From Rhexocercosporidium sp. MPI-PUGE-AT-0058 (lineage: Eukaryota > Ascomycota > Leotiomycetes > Helotiales), in NCBI GenBank assembly GCA_020746875.1, contig JAGTJL010000004.1, positions 1,240,001 to 1,304,000 of the forward strand: a DNA stretch of 64,000 bases, read 5' to 3'. The notes under the pieces were generated by a model. The model worked only from the letters and a program-made list of their open reading frames with translations, searched no databases and was not told the origin of the DNA. Within the stretch, counting starts at the first letter, position 1; every line of letters begins with the position of its first letter. Of this stretch, positions 10,517-22,558 are shown piece by piece. Made by a program: the position numbers and the translations under genes.

Positions 10517-13500
10517 TTACGAAGATCCAATAAGCTCGAACTCTCCAACTGTAGCACCATCTCCGTCTTCCTCCCAGCATCCCTCGATCACCAAACGGGC
10601 ATAATTACCAGTCCATTGACCGCCTACGACACTGAACGTCGTGACGTTACCTTGAACGGGCAGAACCTCATCGGTACTATTCGCAGCAGCGGCGGCGTCG
10701 AATGGCTTATCAGGCTCGATACCATTGATCATGATCTCAACCTCGTTCGCGGTATTAGCAATGCCATCTGTGGAATTGCCGAGGTAGACGACAGCTGATC
10801 TCGCTGGACGGAGGCCCCAATTGAAATGGATGTTTGAGATGAGCTGTGGAGCTATGGAGGTCATGTTGACTGTGATGGATGCAGTCTCATTGTTGATTGG
10901 TTGCCATCTGGTCGCTGTGGCGCCATCGATTGCAGCAAATGGGAATTGTCCTTGAGCGTACTTGGTGTCGGATGTCACGGGGAGACATTGGTTGATGTTG
11001 CCCCCACTTGTTACTTTTTGCCAGTACAGACGGTTGGGGACGGTGATGGTCTGGTTGATGGCAAGCGTATAGTTTGTGTTGGGGCTCTCGGAGTCCTGAG
11101 CTGCAACTACAACGCCCACGGTTGTGTTGGCGGAGATGTCAACAACCTTTACCGAGGGGTCGGTAGCTAAGCGAGTTAGGTTCGTGTGGGTACTGTTCAT
11201 GGTGGCTGTGAAAGTTGCGCCGGCATAGTAGAACGTGCGGACCTTGACGTATGGGATCTGAGGAGGAAGTGATGGATCGATATATAACTGTGGCTGAGTT
11301 GTTCGGATCCCAAGATACCCAAATGGGATGACTTGGTTGGCACCTCCGTGGCCTGTGAGGAAGGGGAAGGCCGGCTTGGTGTTACCGTTTGTGTCGGGGT
11401 CGTCGTTTACCTGCTCGGAGAACTGATACCATGGAGCCCGCAAATATGGCTCGAAGCCATTCTGGGTGTAGGTGTAGGCGGAGCAACCAGACGGCGACAA
11501 CTCATTTGCATTAATTGCAAAGATGGAGTATGTCATTGCTGGTCCGTCGGGACTTTGACGGTTGGCATACTGCAATCTGTTAGTCACAGCAGATATTTTA
11601 GACTGGATGAAAACTCACGTAGTCCAAGTCAAGCAACTTCTGTGTATCAGTGTAATTTCTGCTGTACACTAGCGGATAATTGATCAGGACAATATCCGCT
11701 TGCTTCACGGCTGCACTGTTGTTCATCGTCGAGTATTCAAGGGTGATCATCGAGTCTGCGACGGGGTATGCAACGTTATCAGCTTGAACCTTCCACGTCT
11801 CGTTAATCGGATCGCCATGCTCGAATCGCAACTCATTGGCATGTCTCAACACTTCTGATGAAGAAGCAAGAGTGAATGCTCCATTATCAATATTGTTGGC
11901 GTATTCGTCTGGGTCCGTCATATTGTAGATATCGAACTTCTGTGTTGTCTCGTTTAACTTGAGCAGCTCCGATACCGACGTAGCAACGCTCTCAATGATC
12001 TGCTTGGGGCCATTGTTGAACCAAGTCTCGTTCTTGGTGATATTATACTCTTGGATGAGATTAAATGCGATGTCATGGTTCAGATGGTACTGGTAATCGA
12101 CGCAAGGTCCCGTACCAGTGCAATTACCATATCTGCCAGTGGTCCACGAGTAGAGAGCAGATCCGTTGGGGAAATTGTTGAAAGCAGCATTCGCTACAGC
12201 TTGAGCGTACTGTTTGATCCTCAAATTACTGATCTGCTTGCTCCAGCCTGGGAACGCAATATTCAAACCGGCGGCCATCCAATAATCTGCATCCCAGAAG
12301 CGAAGGCCAGCATAGGAGTCTGACACCAAACCGCCTACTGAAATACTCTCATCATTAAGTCCGCTTCCGTCTGGTTGAAGTGCTTGGAGGAGGTAATAGG
12401 CATTTGCGACGGATGCAATCTGGAGAAGCTTGATGTCTGGGTTATCTGGCAATTGACCAGTGACTGGATCGGTAAAATTGTCAATGGAGTCTTCCGTCAT
12501 GATCTTGCCCCATGCATCAGCATGTTCAAGTACAAGCGTATCCCATCCATCTTCCTGAGCCAACTTCTGGCTCGCTCGAGCAGTTCCTTCGGCATCAGCA
12601 AACTTGTCATTTGATGCAATGCCGACGTATTTGTAGAAAGTGGCAGGTTCTCCGGCCTTGAGGCTGATATTGAAGGTCTGGCCCATGGTAGTCTCATTAG
12701 TGCCAACAAAGCACCCGTCCGCTACAGCTCTTGAAGCTAGATCCGTGTATCCGTTTGAGAAATTGGCTCCGCTGACGATCCATGCTGTGACGTTTGAAAG
12801 TCCATTGGGGTGGACTGAGGTATAGACAATCTGGCTATCATCGTCCAGACCCTTCGAATTCAGATATGATCGCACAGCACTTCTGCCATCCAACAAATCG
12901 GTCACAGTACCACTAATATCAGCAGAAGGGATAATGGTTGCCTTTACTGCAAGGACATTGGGTCTTTCTCTGCTGTAGATTGCCGAGTAGGAAACATTGA
13001 AAGAAGCGCCGCAGGATTCTGGAGTCCAGGTATAAGCCCATTTGGCAACACCCGTCTTGAAGGAAAGCTTCGAGGAGAAGTTGGAGATCGTCTTGTTGCT
13101 GACGTTGGCATCCAAAAAATCGTCCCCGAATTTGTACACGATGGCAGAGGCATGAGGGATTCCAGCAATGAAAGATTCCCAACCGTATTGGTTCAGCCAT
13201 GGATAGTTGGTACCAGTCGCATTGTCCTGTAGATCAAAAAATCCGGCGACTGTTGCGAAAGATATCCTGGTGCTATATAGAGGCCATCCATTTGATGGTT
13301 GGGTACCGCTCGCATCTGTCTGGTTCACATCGACCTCGAAGAATGGGCCGGCAGCCGCAAGTGATGCTCCAGTATATCTATATTCAATTAGCTTAATTTC
13401 CCAAGCAATCGAGACTGGACACCAACCCATTGGAAAGGGACAATCGAGATTGGAATTGACCAGGAATAAATGTGTTTGCAGTCAATGACCAGTCGCTTTG

Positions 13501-13614
13501 GTCCCAATCCGAGATTCCACTTGAGGGTGAGAAATCAGTAACTGCGGAAACACCAGAGACCAAAATCACTGCAAGTGAGGCTGCTGCCTCACAGATCTTC
13601 TTGAAATTTAGCAT
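10517..13614 (-). CDS. Secreted acid trehalase, glycoside hydrolase family 65
   Basis: Exons 13614-13427, 13377-11619 and 11569-10517 give 999 residues, typical for Ath1/Atc1-type acid trehalases, which split external or vacuolar trehalose into two glucoses. The N-terminus (MLNFKKICEAAASLAVILVSGVSA) is a clear signal peptide. GH65 features: GGLVSDSYAGLRFWDADYWM in the (alpha/alpha)6 barrel and MTDPDEYANNIDNGAFT, with the predicted catalytic acid Glu in DPDEYAN. The C-terminal part (about residues 780-999) resembles the discoidin/F5-8C-like beta domain seen in fungal homologues (AIDGATATRW, NIHFNWG). N-x-S/T glycosylation sites are very frequent, as expected for an exported enzyme. Both introns are 49 nt. 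The gene is isolated, with 1.5 kb upstream. Confidence 0.9.
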
Positions 13615-15182
13615 TATTCTACAGATTGTGGAATGATGAATTAGAGGAAGTGTGCGAGGAAATCAAAGGACCTTTAATAATTTCTAGTTAGCTCGGGCCG
13701 AAAGCCACTAATCCATCTCCATCCCATCGTAGGCAGCTTCCCCGCCATTGGAAGAAAAAAAGATCTATGGTCGTGGAGCTTGGATGACGCAGGACTTCCA
13801 AGGATTATTTTCTGGGGTTGGCAGGGTTGGCTTAAACCTGTCCGCCTTCTTGCAGGTCACTTGTGAGGCTAATGACCTAGTCGATCAGCTACAGCTGTCA
13901 CTTATTGGCCCATCTGTTCCAAGTTCAGGAACGTTTGTTCCCAGCTTCCCATGAACGATGAACATGACAATTGCTTGCCCTTGTCAAAGCTGTCAGGATG
14001 TGCAAAAGAGGCAATGGATGGGAATCGAAACCGCGAAGAGCTGCCCATCACAAGTGGGAGCTTTAGAGCCAGAATCAGGCAAAAACTGGACAAACAGCTC
14101 TCTTGCATGGCCGAAGAAAGCGACATACAGGAGGATTCATGCTTGCATCTTGTATTGCCCCGCACGCAGCGGGGAAAGCAAGCCTCATCCCATCCTCTCC
14201 GCCCTTTGTAAGCCATGCCCACGCCATCCCGCCTTTCGTGGATGCAGAGCTTCTCGGCCCTTCTTGAAGAACAATTCTCTGGTTGGCCGATCGCCGGCTT
14301 GGAAGCTATGATGGGAAGCCGCTGCCGAAGTACGGGATGTTAATAGAGAGTAGGCAGCTTGGTGGGAAGGCATGACCTGATGGTTTCTCATAATGATGAC
14401 CTGGAGTGGGGCAAAGCTGGGGCGAGGATCGTCACTCAGCGTCCAGACCTTGGGTTTTAATGGGGCCAGCTAAGAATCCGGGTTTCTAAGACAAAGTCAC
14501 GGGGATGTTGTCACGCTTCTTTTGCACGTGTAGCCTTTGTACTTAAGTAGACACAAGTTCTCGCTAGAAGCTGATATTTTGGATGCACTATTCTGACCTC
14601 AATTCATGCAATTCCAGTGGTGCCTGAAAAAGACTTGTACATGTGCTAGTGGTATCGTTCCACTACCCACTCAGGCAAGTGGCTAGTCGTAGAACCGCCC
14701 ATGGTGGCTGTATCAAAACAGCTTCTAAGAATTTGAAGATATTGCCGTTTTGAGTTGGAGACAAAGCAATATCCTTCTACTGAGTAATGGTTCAGCTAGC
14801 GCCCACTTGCTTTCTCCTCCACCAAAGTGTCTCCAAACCATCTCTAGTGTATCCGTTTCCTCATGTTCAGCATGTCGGAGAGCTAGGAAACAGTCACTGG
14901 CGTATTGGTTTCACAAGCAGTTTTCTTGGCTTTTTCCACATTTCGAATATATATCACTTTTGCTCCAGGAATGAAGGATTTCTAGATTTTGAATTATCCA
15001 TCCCCACTTTGATGACCGGAGCACAGGCTAATTTAGCGCTTATCATATTCAGCATCTACTTAGTAACAAAACCTTTCAGATGACATGCAATGAAAAGAGA
15101 TATGTTTTGCTATACTGGTATAGACTCATAGACTTCACCTATAAGTTTGCCTGTCATCTTGATTTTCTTCCCCATTGTAAAG
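13615..15182. other. Intergenic, divergent upstream region
   Basis: No supported gene. It lies between the starts of the acid trehalase and cupin genes. Open frames here (for example 13951-14311) lack family features. Confidence 0.6.
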
Positions 15183-15836
15183 ATGTCCGCACTCAAGCCA
15201 TCCTTCCCACCTTCCACCTCCCCATCCCCACCAAAAGAAGAGTCACTCTCCCTCAAATCCCTCATCAAAGCACTCAACCTCATCCCTCATATTGAAGGCG
15301 GCTACTACGCAGAAACCGACCGCGCAAAAGAGAACATCCCATCACCATTCGCCTCAAAAATATCATCTACAACAACCGGCCTCGTCCCTGGCCGACCTGG
15401 TTTCGACCCCTCCCTCCGCTCGCTCTCCACTACTATCTTCTACCTCTTGACACCCTCAGGCCCACAAGGCGGTTTCCATCGGAATGCATCTAGAACGGTG
15501 CATACCCTCCATCGGGGACGTGGTCGGTATGTCATCATCCATGCTGATGAGGAGGGTAAAGAGAAGAGAGTAGAGAGTTTCGTTGTGGGTCATGATGTTG
15601 AGAAGGGAGAGAAGCTGCAGTGGATTGTGGACGGAGGAAAGTTTAAAGCTAGCTATCTACTGCCGGATGAGGAGGGTGGGAGTGAGAGTCGGGGGCTGCT
15701 GATTAGCGAGACTGTGGTACCAGGCTTTGAGTTTGTGGATCATGATTTTTTGGCGCCGGAGGGATTGGTAGATCTTCTGGGGGAGAAGAAGGCGGGGGAA
15801 CTGAGCTGGTTGTTAAGTCCACTGGGAAAGAAGTGA
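15183..15836 (+). CDS. DUF985 cupin-fold protein
   Basis: A single exon of 217 residues. It carries the DUF985/Cupin_5 pattern: LIKALNLIPHIEGGYYAET at the start, STTIFYLLTP then GGFHRN in the first cupin motif, and SETVVPGFEFVDHDFLAP near the end. Yeast YML079w is a member; its structure is a cupin barrel but its ligand is unsettled. The upstream in-frame ATG at 15147 adds only a hydrophobic 12-residue leader not typical of the family. The ATG at 15183, with the MSALKPSF start, is therefore preferred. The head is Pro/Ser-rich and probably disordered. No intron is seen. Confidence 0.8.
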   Translation: MSALKPSFPPSTSPSPPKEESLSLKSLIKALNLIPHIEGGYYAETDRAKENIPSPFASKISSTTTGLVPGRPGFDPSLRSLSTTIFYLLTPSGPQGGFHRNASRTVHTLHRGRGRYVIIHADEEGKEKRVESFVVGHDVEKGEKLQWIVDGGKFKASYLLPDEEGGSESRGLLISETVVPGFEFVDHDFLAPEGLVDLLGEKKAGELSWLLSPLGKK

Positions 15837-16014
15837 TGTTTTGACATGTCTTCAGATTACTCGAGTAACAACAACCTCGGGACAGCTGATCTCTTCTACT
15901 TAGAACGCAGTTGAACATAGATTCGTATATTAAATGAAAATACTAGATCGAACAAGACCGAACTCTCGTCAAACGTTCCACGAATTCAAGCACCTCCCGT
16001 TGCTGACCAAATCA

Positions 16015-18496
16015 TCAGTTGTTACCTGGACGGAGATACCCATGCCTCTGCGCCTCGACCAATGCCTCTTCATAAGTGGCAATCTCCTGACTTATTGCAT
16101 CTCTTTCAATCGTCCTCTCCTCATTCTCGCTAGCGATCGTTGCAAGCCAGTCTGGGTCATCCTCTGCCTTGTTGATCACATATGTAGGCGTGAACATCCT
16201 CAAGGGGCTTTTGCTACCCAGAAGATGACGTTCAACGACTTGCATTCCAACATTGTCAACGAATCTCGTCACTACAATTTGAAAATAGTTAGCAATCAAG
16301 TCTGTGGTATTTATCGAGGGGCACGGGATAGAGCTCTTGGGACCGTCTAGCAACTCAGCTTTACTTACTTGCAATATCATAGTAAGTTCTAAGGCGACAA
16401 TGAATCTCCAAGACAGCATTCACGTCCCCATTGCGAGCAAGCCACACCGTGACCTGATTCTCCCGTTCCCTTTCAGAAATGGTTGCAGCTCGGTCTGGGG
16501 TCAGCGATACCAGGTCTCTAGCCATATTTGTGATGTACTTGTTGTACATCGACCCACGAAGCGACATGTACCTTGGAGACAAGGTCCACCTCTGCCAGAC
16601 ATCTTCCGCAATTTTTGCCAGCTCCTCATGGGCGAGCTGAGACGTATCTTCAAGAGCCCTTGCGAGCCACTCCGTGCTTTTGCGCTGAAGATCAGCGTCC
16701 GGAGTTGCTTGCTGTATCAGAACACTTATTGACGTTTGTAAGTGGTTGACTATGTTATCTACACAAGATGTAGCTGTAGGTAACCAGTTATCGGTTTCTG
16801 AAGCCCACAAAACCCTGGGGACGTGCGGATTGACTTCATCAGCGAACTCCAGGCCACGGTTCTCCCGGCTTACGGACTCAATGTGGTGCAGCGATGCATC
16901 CTGAAGGATCGAATGTCGCCACAGATTCTCATTCAAAGAAGTCAGGATGTTGCTTGGGAGTTCGGGGAGAGAATCTTCATATGCCCATTGCATATCCCTA
17001 TAGAACTCATCAAGTGACTCTCGAACATTCATTCGAACCCTGGCCGAGCTATCATCTGATAGATGGTGGTACTGGCCATCCAAAGCATCCGTTGAAAGCT
17101 TCGTGAAGGAAGATGCTAGCGCAATCATACAATCTCGCTGCTCTCTTTGGGAAGTACGAGGCTGTCCCAGCTGGGAAAGACGAGTCTTGCAACTCTCAAG
17201 CTGTGTTCTGATCTCGGGAATGAGAAGCGGTATGGTCCTGGCGATCTGAGCATTGTGCATTCCAGTTAATGCACTTCTCAAATTGCTGATGCCGAGCTTG
17301 GTCGGTTGGTTGAGCTCTCTCCAAACTCCGTGCGCAAAGAACTCTCGTTCGACTCGGTCTCGTTCTTCGTTTGTGGTGTCGCTCTCGCTTGGGAGGCGGT
17401 TTCGCAAGCCGTACCACCCCCGAGACAGGAAGTGTCGGGTTGCTAACCGGCGATCATTCTTGATGGCATCCAAGATCTAGCTGTATGAGAATTCGATATC
17501 TTATGTCTGACATGAGCGCGAAACGTACCCAATGATCAGCACCCTCTTGCCTCCTGTCACATTTGTTGATCACGCCAATGACTCGTGTCTCCCTATCTGG
17601 GACATTCCTTATGATCTGGAACACTTCTTGAGTGTCAGGGTCCAATGGAACGGCGATAGCCCTGTACTGAACATGAACAAGCGATCAAATGGAACAAGGC
17701 TTGAGTGAGTACTCACAGAATAGTGCTTCTAGGATTCACGATATATCTGTTGACAAGGGTACGTGCTTTTTCCGATGACGGATGGGAGCCTACACAAAGT
17801 TAGGGCCAAAGTATTCTGCTAACGACACACTGTTTACTCACGACTAACAAGTCCAGGAAGATCAACTATAGTAAGATTGATCTGCGTGGGCGTGTTGACG
17901 GTAATATGTAGCGTTGTGTCTGTCAACTCCTGAATGTTGATTTGAGGTCCAAGAATTTGATGACTAGCCTAACGAACAACGTCAAATGTCAGATACATCT
18001 TTGTGATGAGCTGGGCAAGGAGTGATTTTACCCTTGTAAGCATGTTCGCGAATTGCGTCTTGAACTCTGGCGAGCCGAAGGCAGCGTTGAATTCCGAGAC
18101 ATCGAGAGATTCAGACTGTCGAGTATCTGGTCTCTTGATCCGCACTGCTATGGACTCCGGTCCTGGAGATCTGCGAAGAGACACTTCGGTCGCAAATCGG
18201 GTGCAGAGGTTTTCGTTCACGGGGAATGGAAGCTGTGTGATTGCTTGAAGGACGGAGCTTTTGCCTGAGTTTTGATCGCCGACTACCACAAGCTATTTAA
18301 CGTTATTAGCAAAGTCTTCTGATTAATGTTGGACTCAAAGTGATTGGAATCGACTCACTTGAGGTAAGTCCATGTAACTAGCTACACCGATTGCATGAAG
18401 CCGTTCGATGAATTGGAGCTTGTTCACAGTGTCTTGGTCACCTAGACCAACACCTGCTTCGTTCGTCTCTTCTTCGGGAGGAATATGGTCACCCAT
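16015..18496 (-). CDS. Dynamin-like large GTPase (fungal Mx-like)
   Basis: Seven exons (18496-18359, 18292-18032, 17968-17842, 17789-17717, 17661-17529, 17476-16369, 16271-16015) give 698 residues. The GTPase domain shows the P-loop GDQNSGKSS at residues 50-58, switch II DLPGLV, and INKCD in place of the TKLD base-specificity motif. The stalk and GTPase-effector region follow. No PH domain, proline-rich tail or membrane segment is seen, so it fits the vacuolar-sorting/Mx branch common in many copies in Pezizomycotina. In such proteins GTP hydrolysis drives membrane remodelling or binding of assemblies; the target here is unknown. P-loop and switch residues are intact, so it should be active. 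The last intron (16368-16272) has a GCTAAC branch site. Confidence 0.85.
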
Positions 18497-20113
18497 TCTG
18501 GAAGAGGTTTAGTGTGAAGTCACACCTGGAGCTGGTAGTCTACGGACTCGGGATATCTGTTTGGAGTGTGGTAGATCGGTCCTGGATGGAGATTGGAAGC
18601 TGTTCGGGGATAGATTTGGCACAAAGTAAGACACTTTAAAGACAGAGAGACATGACAGCTACTTAAACACGGCTGCATAAGCAGCACTGCCATTCAGCAA
18701 GGCAGATTGAAACGGTCAGAATGCCTACATCCCGTGCAATAGAAACGCGCTCCCTGGAGCTTCAGGGGCATGTGATGTGGCATTGCCAGGCGGATGCGTA
18801 GACGTGACCCGACTTCTGACCTCGCAGGAAAACATGACTCTCAGCTACCTACACTATCAATCTGCCTGCTTGATCAGCCTATCTCAGCATTGGTGGATGG
18901 GCCACGGCCGCCTCGACATAGGTAGTTGAACAGGTCAGGTAATGTCCACGCAAGACAAGCAAACCAACTTTGAGAAATTTGGAGTCACTACTTGAGAGTA
19001 TATAAGCAGTCGCAGTAAAAAAGATCAGGTTACAATTCCGCCTTATGAGCTACTTCTACAATCGTAGGATCTTCTTGATAAACTGCGTCACCAAGACAGA
19101 GTTTTAGACATCAATGGTATGAAAACCGCCCAAAAGTGTATTTTCTGAGTTCCAATAGGTCCAGAATGGCGTGTTGTATAGCGCTACACCTGCCTATGAA
19201 TTCTAAGTGATGTGATGTTGTAGCTGCGCAATCGAAAGTACGAATAGTATTATTAAACCCTGTGTTTACTGATTCGAAACAGTGGCTTAACAAGATACCG
19301 GCTAGTTGGCTTTCCGCTTCAAATATGTGCTACTCAGAATAGCAACAGAAGTTCTCTACGAATTTAATTGAACTGATTCGCTGAATTTTTGTGTCAAATT
19401 GGGCCTGTACCGGTCAAGCTCGAGGTCGAGGTTGAGGTCGCTGTCAAGCAAGCTGGAACACCAACACTCGCTAATTTTAAACGAGGGGGTTGCAATCCCT
19501 GAATGCTAAAAATAGAAGCCTCAACTCTTTGAAGAACTCTTGGTCCGCCTCCAGGTCCGAATCTTGGGCATGGAAAATCCCATCTTCACAAAATGAGAAC
19601 CTTGAGGTGGACAAGCGATTTTTTGGGTGGGGAAAGTGCTGTTGCAAGCACTTCCAGGCACCGCGGCTAGAATGACATGAATTCAGTTCAACACCTGTGG
19701 AAAATATCGGTCCTGTTTATGTACATCGTTAGCAAATATGTCGAGCCACCATTTGTAAGTCTAAGCTCGTTGAGGAACTGGATCTTGAAATTTTGTCAGT
19801 TCAGGAAAGTTAAAAGTCGTCCCGTGCTCGAATTACGCCGAGTAAGTACCATTCGAACACTTACCAGACATACTGAGCCAAACTCCAGATTGAAGTGCTT
19901 GCAAAGAATGGAGACGAGGACTCTCTGTAGCGGTGACGGTGCTGGATGTCCAATGCGTAATTTTCAAGTTATAAATCAGGAAGAAAGGCCATAAAGCAGG
20001 CAGAAAAACTTCGTTATCATACGGAACATGCTATTCCACTTTCCCGTTTTTCAAATCACACCCTCCATCAATTCTGTACAAGAAGAACAACAACCTCACG
20101 CAATCATGTGACC
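18497..20113. other. Intergenic, possibly decayed sequence
   Basis: No supported gene. A low-complexity tract built on TCGAGGT/TTGAGGT lies at about 19407-19445. A frame from about 19470 to 19993 is interrupted by TGA, TGA and TAG, and might be an old gene remnant, but no family is recognised. Confidence 0.4.
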
Positions 20114-20789
20114 CTAATCTAGCCTGGTCCACCAAAGTTCTCCCCTATTTCTCGAATCTCGTTGCGATGCAATGAGCAGTGTCTTTCCATCATCGAAAAG
20201 CGTGTAATTGCGGATATGACTTGCCCCGGCCATTGAAGGGACATTGGCGACTGTTAGAGGGCCGTGGATGACTTGGCCGTGGGTTGGTGTCGCTGGGATG
20301 GCGCTGCTGATCTGAAGGGGTCCTGCGTAGCCGATGCTGTGTCTGCCGACGAGTGCCCACTGTGTTAGATTAGTATTGTTATCTTAGGTCCAAAAACTTA
20401 AAACTCAAGTAGTCTGACGAGACCTTATCCTTTAAGGCAACCCAACCGAAAGATATGAGACATTCGGGAAATGGGATGGTAATCTATACATACATCGGCA
20501 TCTGTTTGACCATCTCTGAATGGAAAAGTCAAGTTTGCAGGTCTATCCTCAGGGTCCGTTGATGTAATGGCGACGGACATAAATCCGGACTTGCTATAAG
20601 TCAAGATTCCAACTGGAGCGGAACCATAAACCGCATCTGGTACTGGGACTTCATCAAGCCATCTATTTGACGGCGATTATGTCAGTACCGAGGAACAAGA
20701 CGGAGATATGAATATTGAAATACACACGCAGAGGTATTCAGGAGTGAGTATGTCCCGGCCAAGATCGCGAGAATTTGTGTAGGCTGCAT
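20114..20789 (-). CDS. Small lipocalin-like domain protein
   Basis: Exons 20789-20728, 20662-20494 and 20359-20114 give 158 residues. The pattern is that of the fungal lipocalin-like domain: ILAILAGTYSLLNTS at the start, GILTYSKSGFMSVAITSTDP, then WALVGRHSIGYAGPLQISS and a closing ELWWTRLD. Members are small beta-barrel proteins, often next to oxidoreductases, with no agreed substrate. The first 20 residues are hydrophobic, but in the family they belong to the barrel, so export is doubtful. Introns are 65 and 134 nt. Each exon is short, so the gene is easily missed. The start at 20789 keeps all three exons in frame. Confidence 0.7.
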
Positions 20790-22558
20790 TTTGGTTTGCG
20801 TGAAGGGAAAATTGACTTAAAGATGGTTGGAGGAGGAAGATTGTGTTTTTGAGCCCTAAATATTGAACCTGGGACATAGCTTCCTTAAAAAATAACAGTC
20901 TGAGGGGTAATTTGTCATCGGGGACACAGGTAATCAAAGCTTGGAGTCTTCTCCCAAGTCTTATGGACGAGGGCCTGGCTGTCCCCATGCGCACATCCAT
21001 TCGGCGCCTTGAGACGGAGTGTGTTCTTGGAAAATATGTGGTTCAATCCGGCATGAAGGGAAAAACGCAATCTCAAGATCTCCAAGCAACTCTAATAGAA
21101 ACAGTCAGACCACACAGATCCCCGGATATGGATTTTGAGGCGGGTGGTGTTGGCTAAGGGAACAGGCCTGAGTGAGCAAGCGAGTCCATATCGGACTCCA
21201 CTCCCGACTTGACAGGACTCGGCCCGTGGTAGTGTGGCCCTCGATGCGGGCATGCATGCAACTATACTCATGGGAGGGACTTGAAAGTCTCCCTTGATCA
21301 AGATAACCTCTTTACGTGAAATACCTAACAATACAATCAAGAGAAGAACATAATCGGTGTTCGATTGCAACTCTAACGTCCAAGTTGTGATGTAAACTCG
21401 GACAGAACACCGACTTGGCCAAAATAATCTAGAATCTAAGTTGAACTCAATCTCTCCCAACCCTGCACGCAATTAAGGTTAACCTACGGGATTTCTCTGG
21501 GCACCGGGGTGGCGGGGTTGCTCCGTCTCTAAATATTCGACCCTGCCTCTGAGATAGCTAAGCGAGGCCGGCCCTGGTTGAAAAGGGTCGTTTCGCCGAC
21601 AGACCTGATGATTGAAAGGGGCAGGTGGACAAACGCTTTGGAAGTGCCTTGAGAAATGGCGATGGGGTTCCCTAATTTCTTTAATTCCTTTGATTCGATT
21701 TTAGAGGCTCGATTGTTATATTGTCTGTTGAGCTTCAAAGTCAAACTAAAGGGGACGATGGGGAAGAAAGCGAGGGGAGAAGAGGGGCAATATACCAAGA
21801 GCTGTAGGTTCTACTTGGCAAGATATAATCATTATCAACGTTGGACTGCGGAGGAAAGCGGTGTGGGGTACTCCGTATATGTCTAGAACGAATCAAGGGA
21901 CCATGTTTGTGGACCTCGTCGAATAATCCAGGACATCGCCGCGCCGCTCGGCGTCAAATTATTCCCGGCTCTACCTTGGTAATGCCACGATGATGAGTTC
22001 GGAATTCGAAAAGGGCCAGAGCTCCGAGAATTGGCACCCGGGGGAACGGATAAGCACTTGAACAGGAAGGTTGTTTGCTCTCCTTTCTTGGTAAGTCGTC
22101 ACACCGTGGGTCTGTAGGTTGGTTTCGGTTTGGCTCTACAAATGATGATAATAGGCCAAAGAAATTGACCGGAGAGAGGTACCAGACGTAGTAAGCGTCC
22201 CAAAGATGGTAGAAAACAAATCTAAATAGCGAGTATTAGCGTGAAATTTTGACATTGAACATTTTATTCATTACACAGAAGATTGCACCAGCAACTTCTT
22301 TCTACCGGCCACCTATGAATCCGGTGGCCATCCCTCCTGTTCAAAACGCCAACTATCCATGCCAAACCAAACGTGCCCCATTTTCAAGCCTGACCTGCGA
22401 GAAATCCTCGGACCCTTCCGTTGTCCATATTCCCCCCTAAGTATTAAAGCCAAAGAAATCCACCCTCGAGAAAATCGCAGTCTATAGGAAATGAAATGCA
22501 GAAGTTGTACTGTACACAAACATTAATGACATACCGTCATCAATCATTCGACCAGAAA
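20790..22558. other. Intergenic, no gene seen
   Basis: Upstream of the lipocalin-like gene and downstream of the C2 protein gene. No frame with family features or convincing splice sites was found. Confidence 0.55.
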
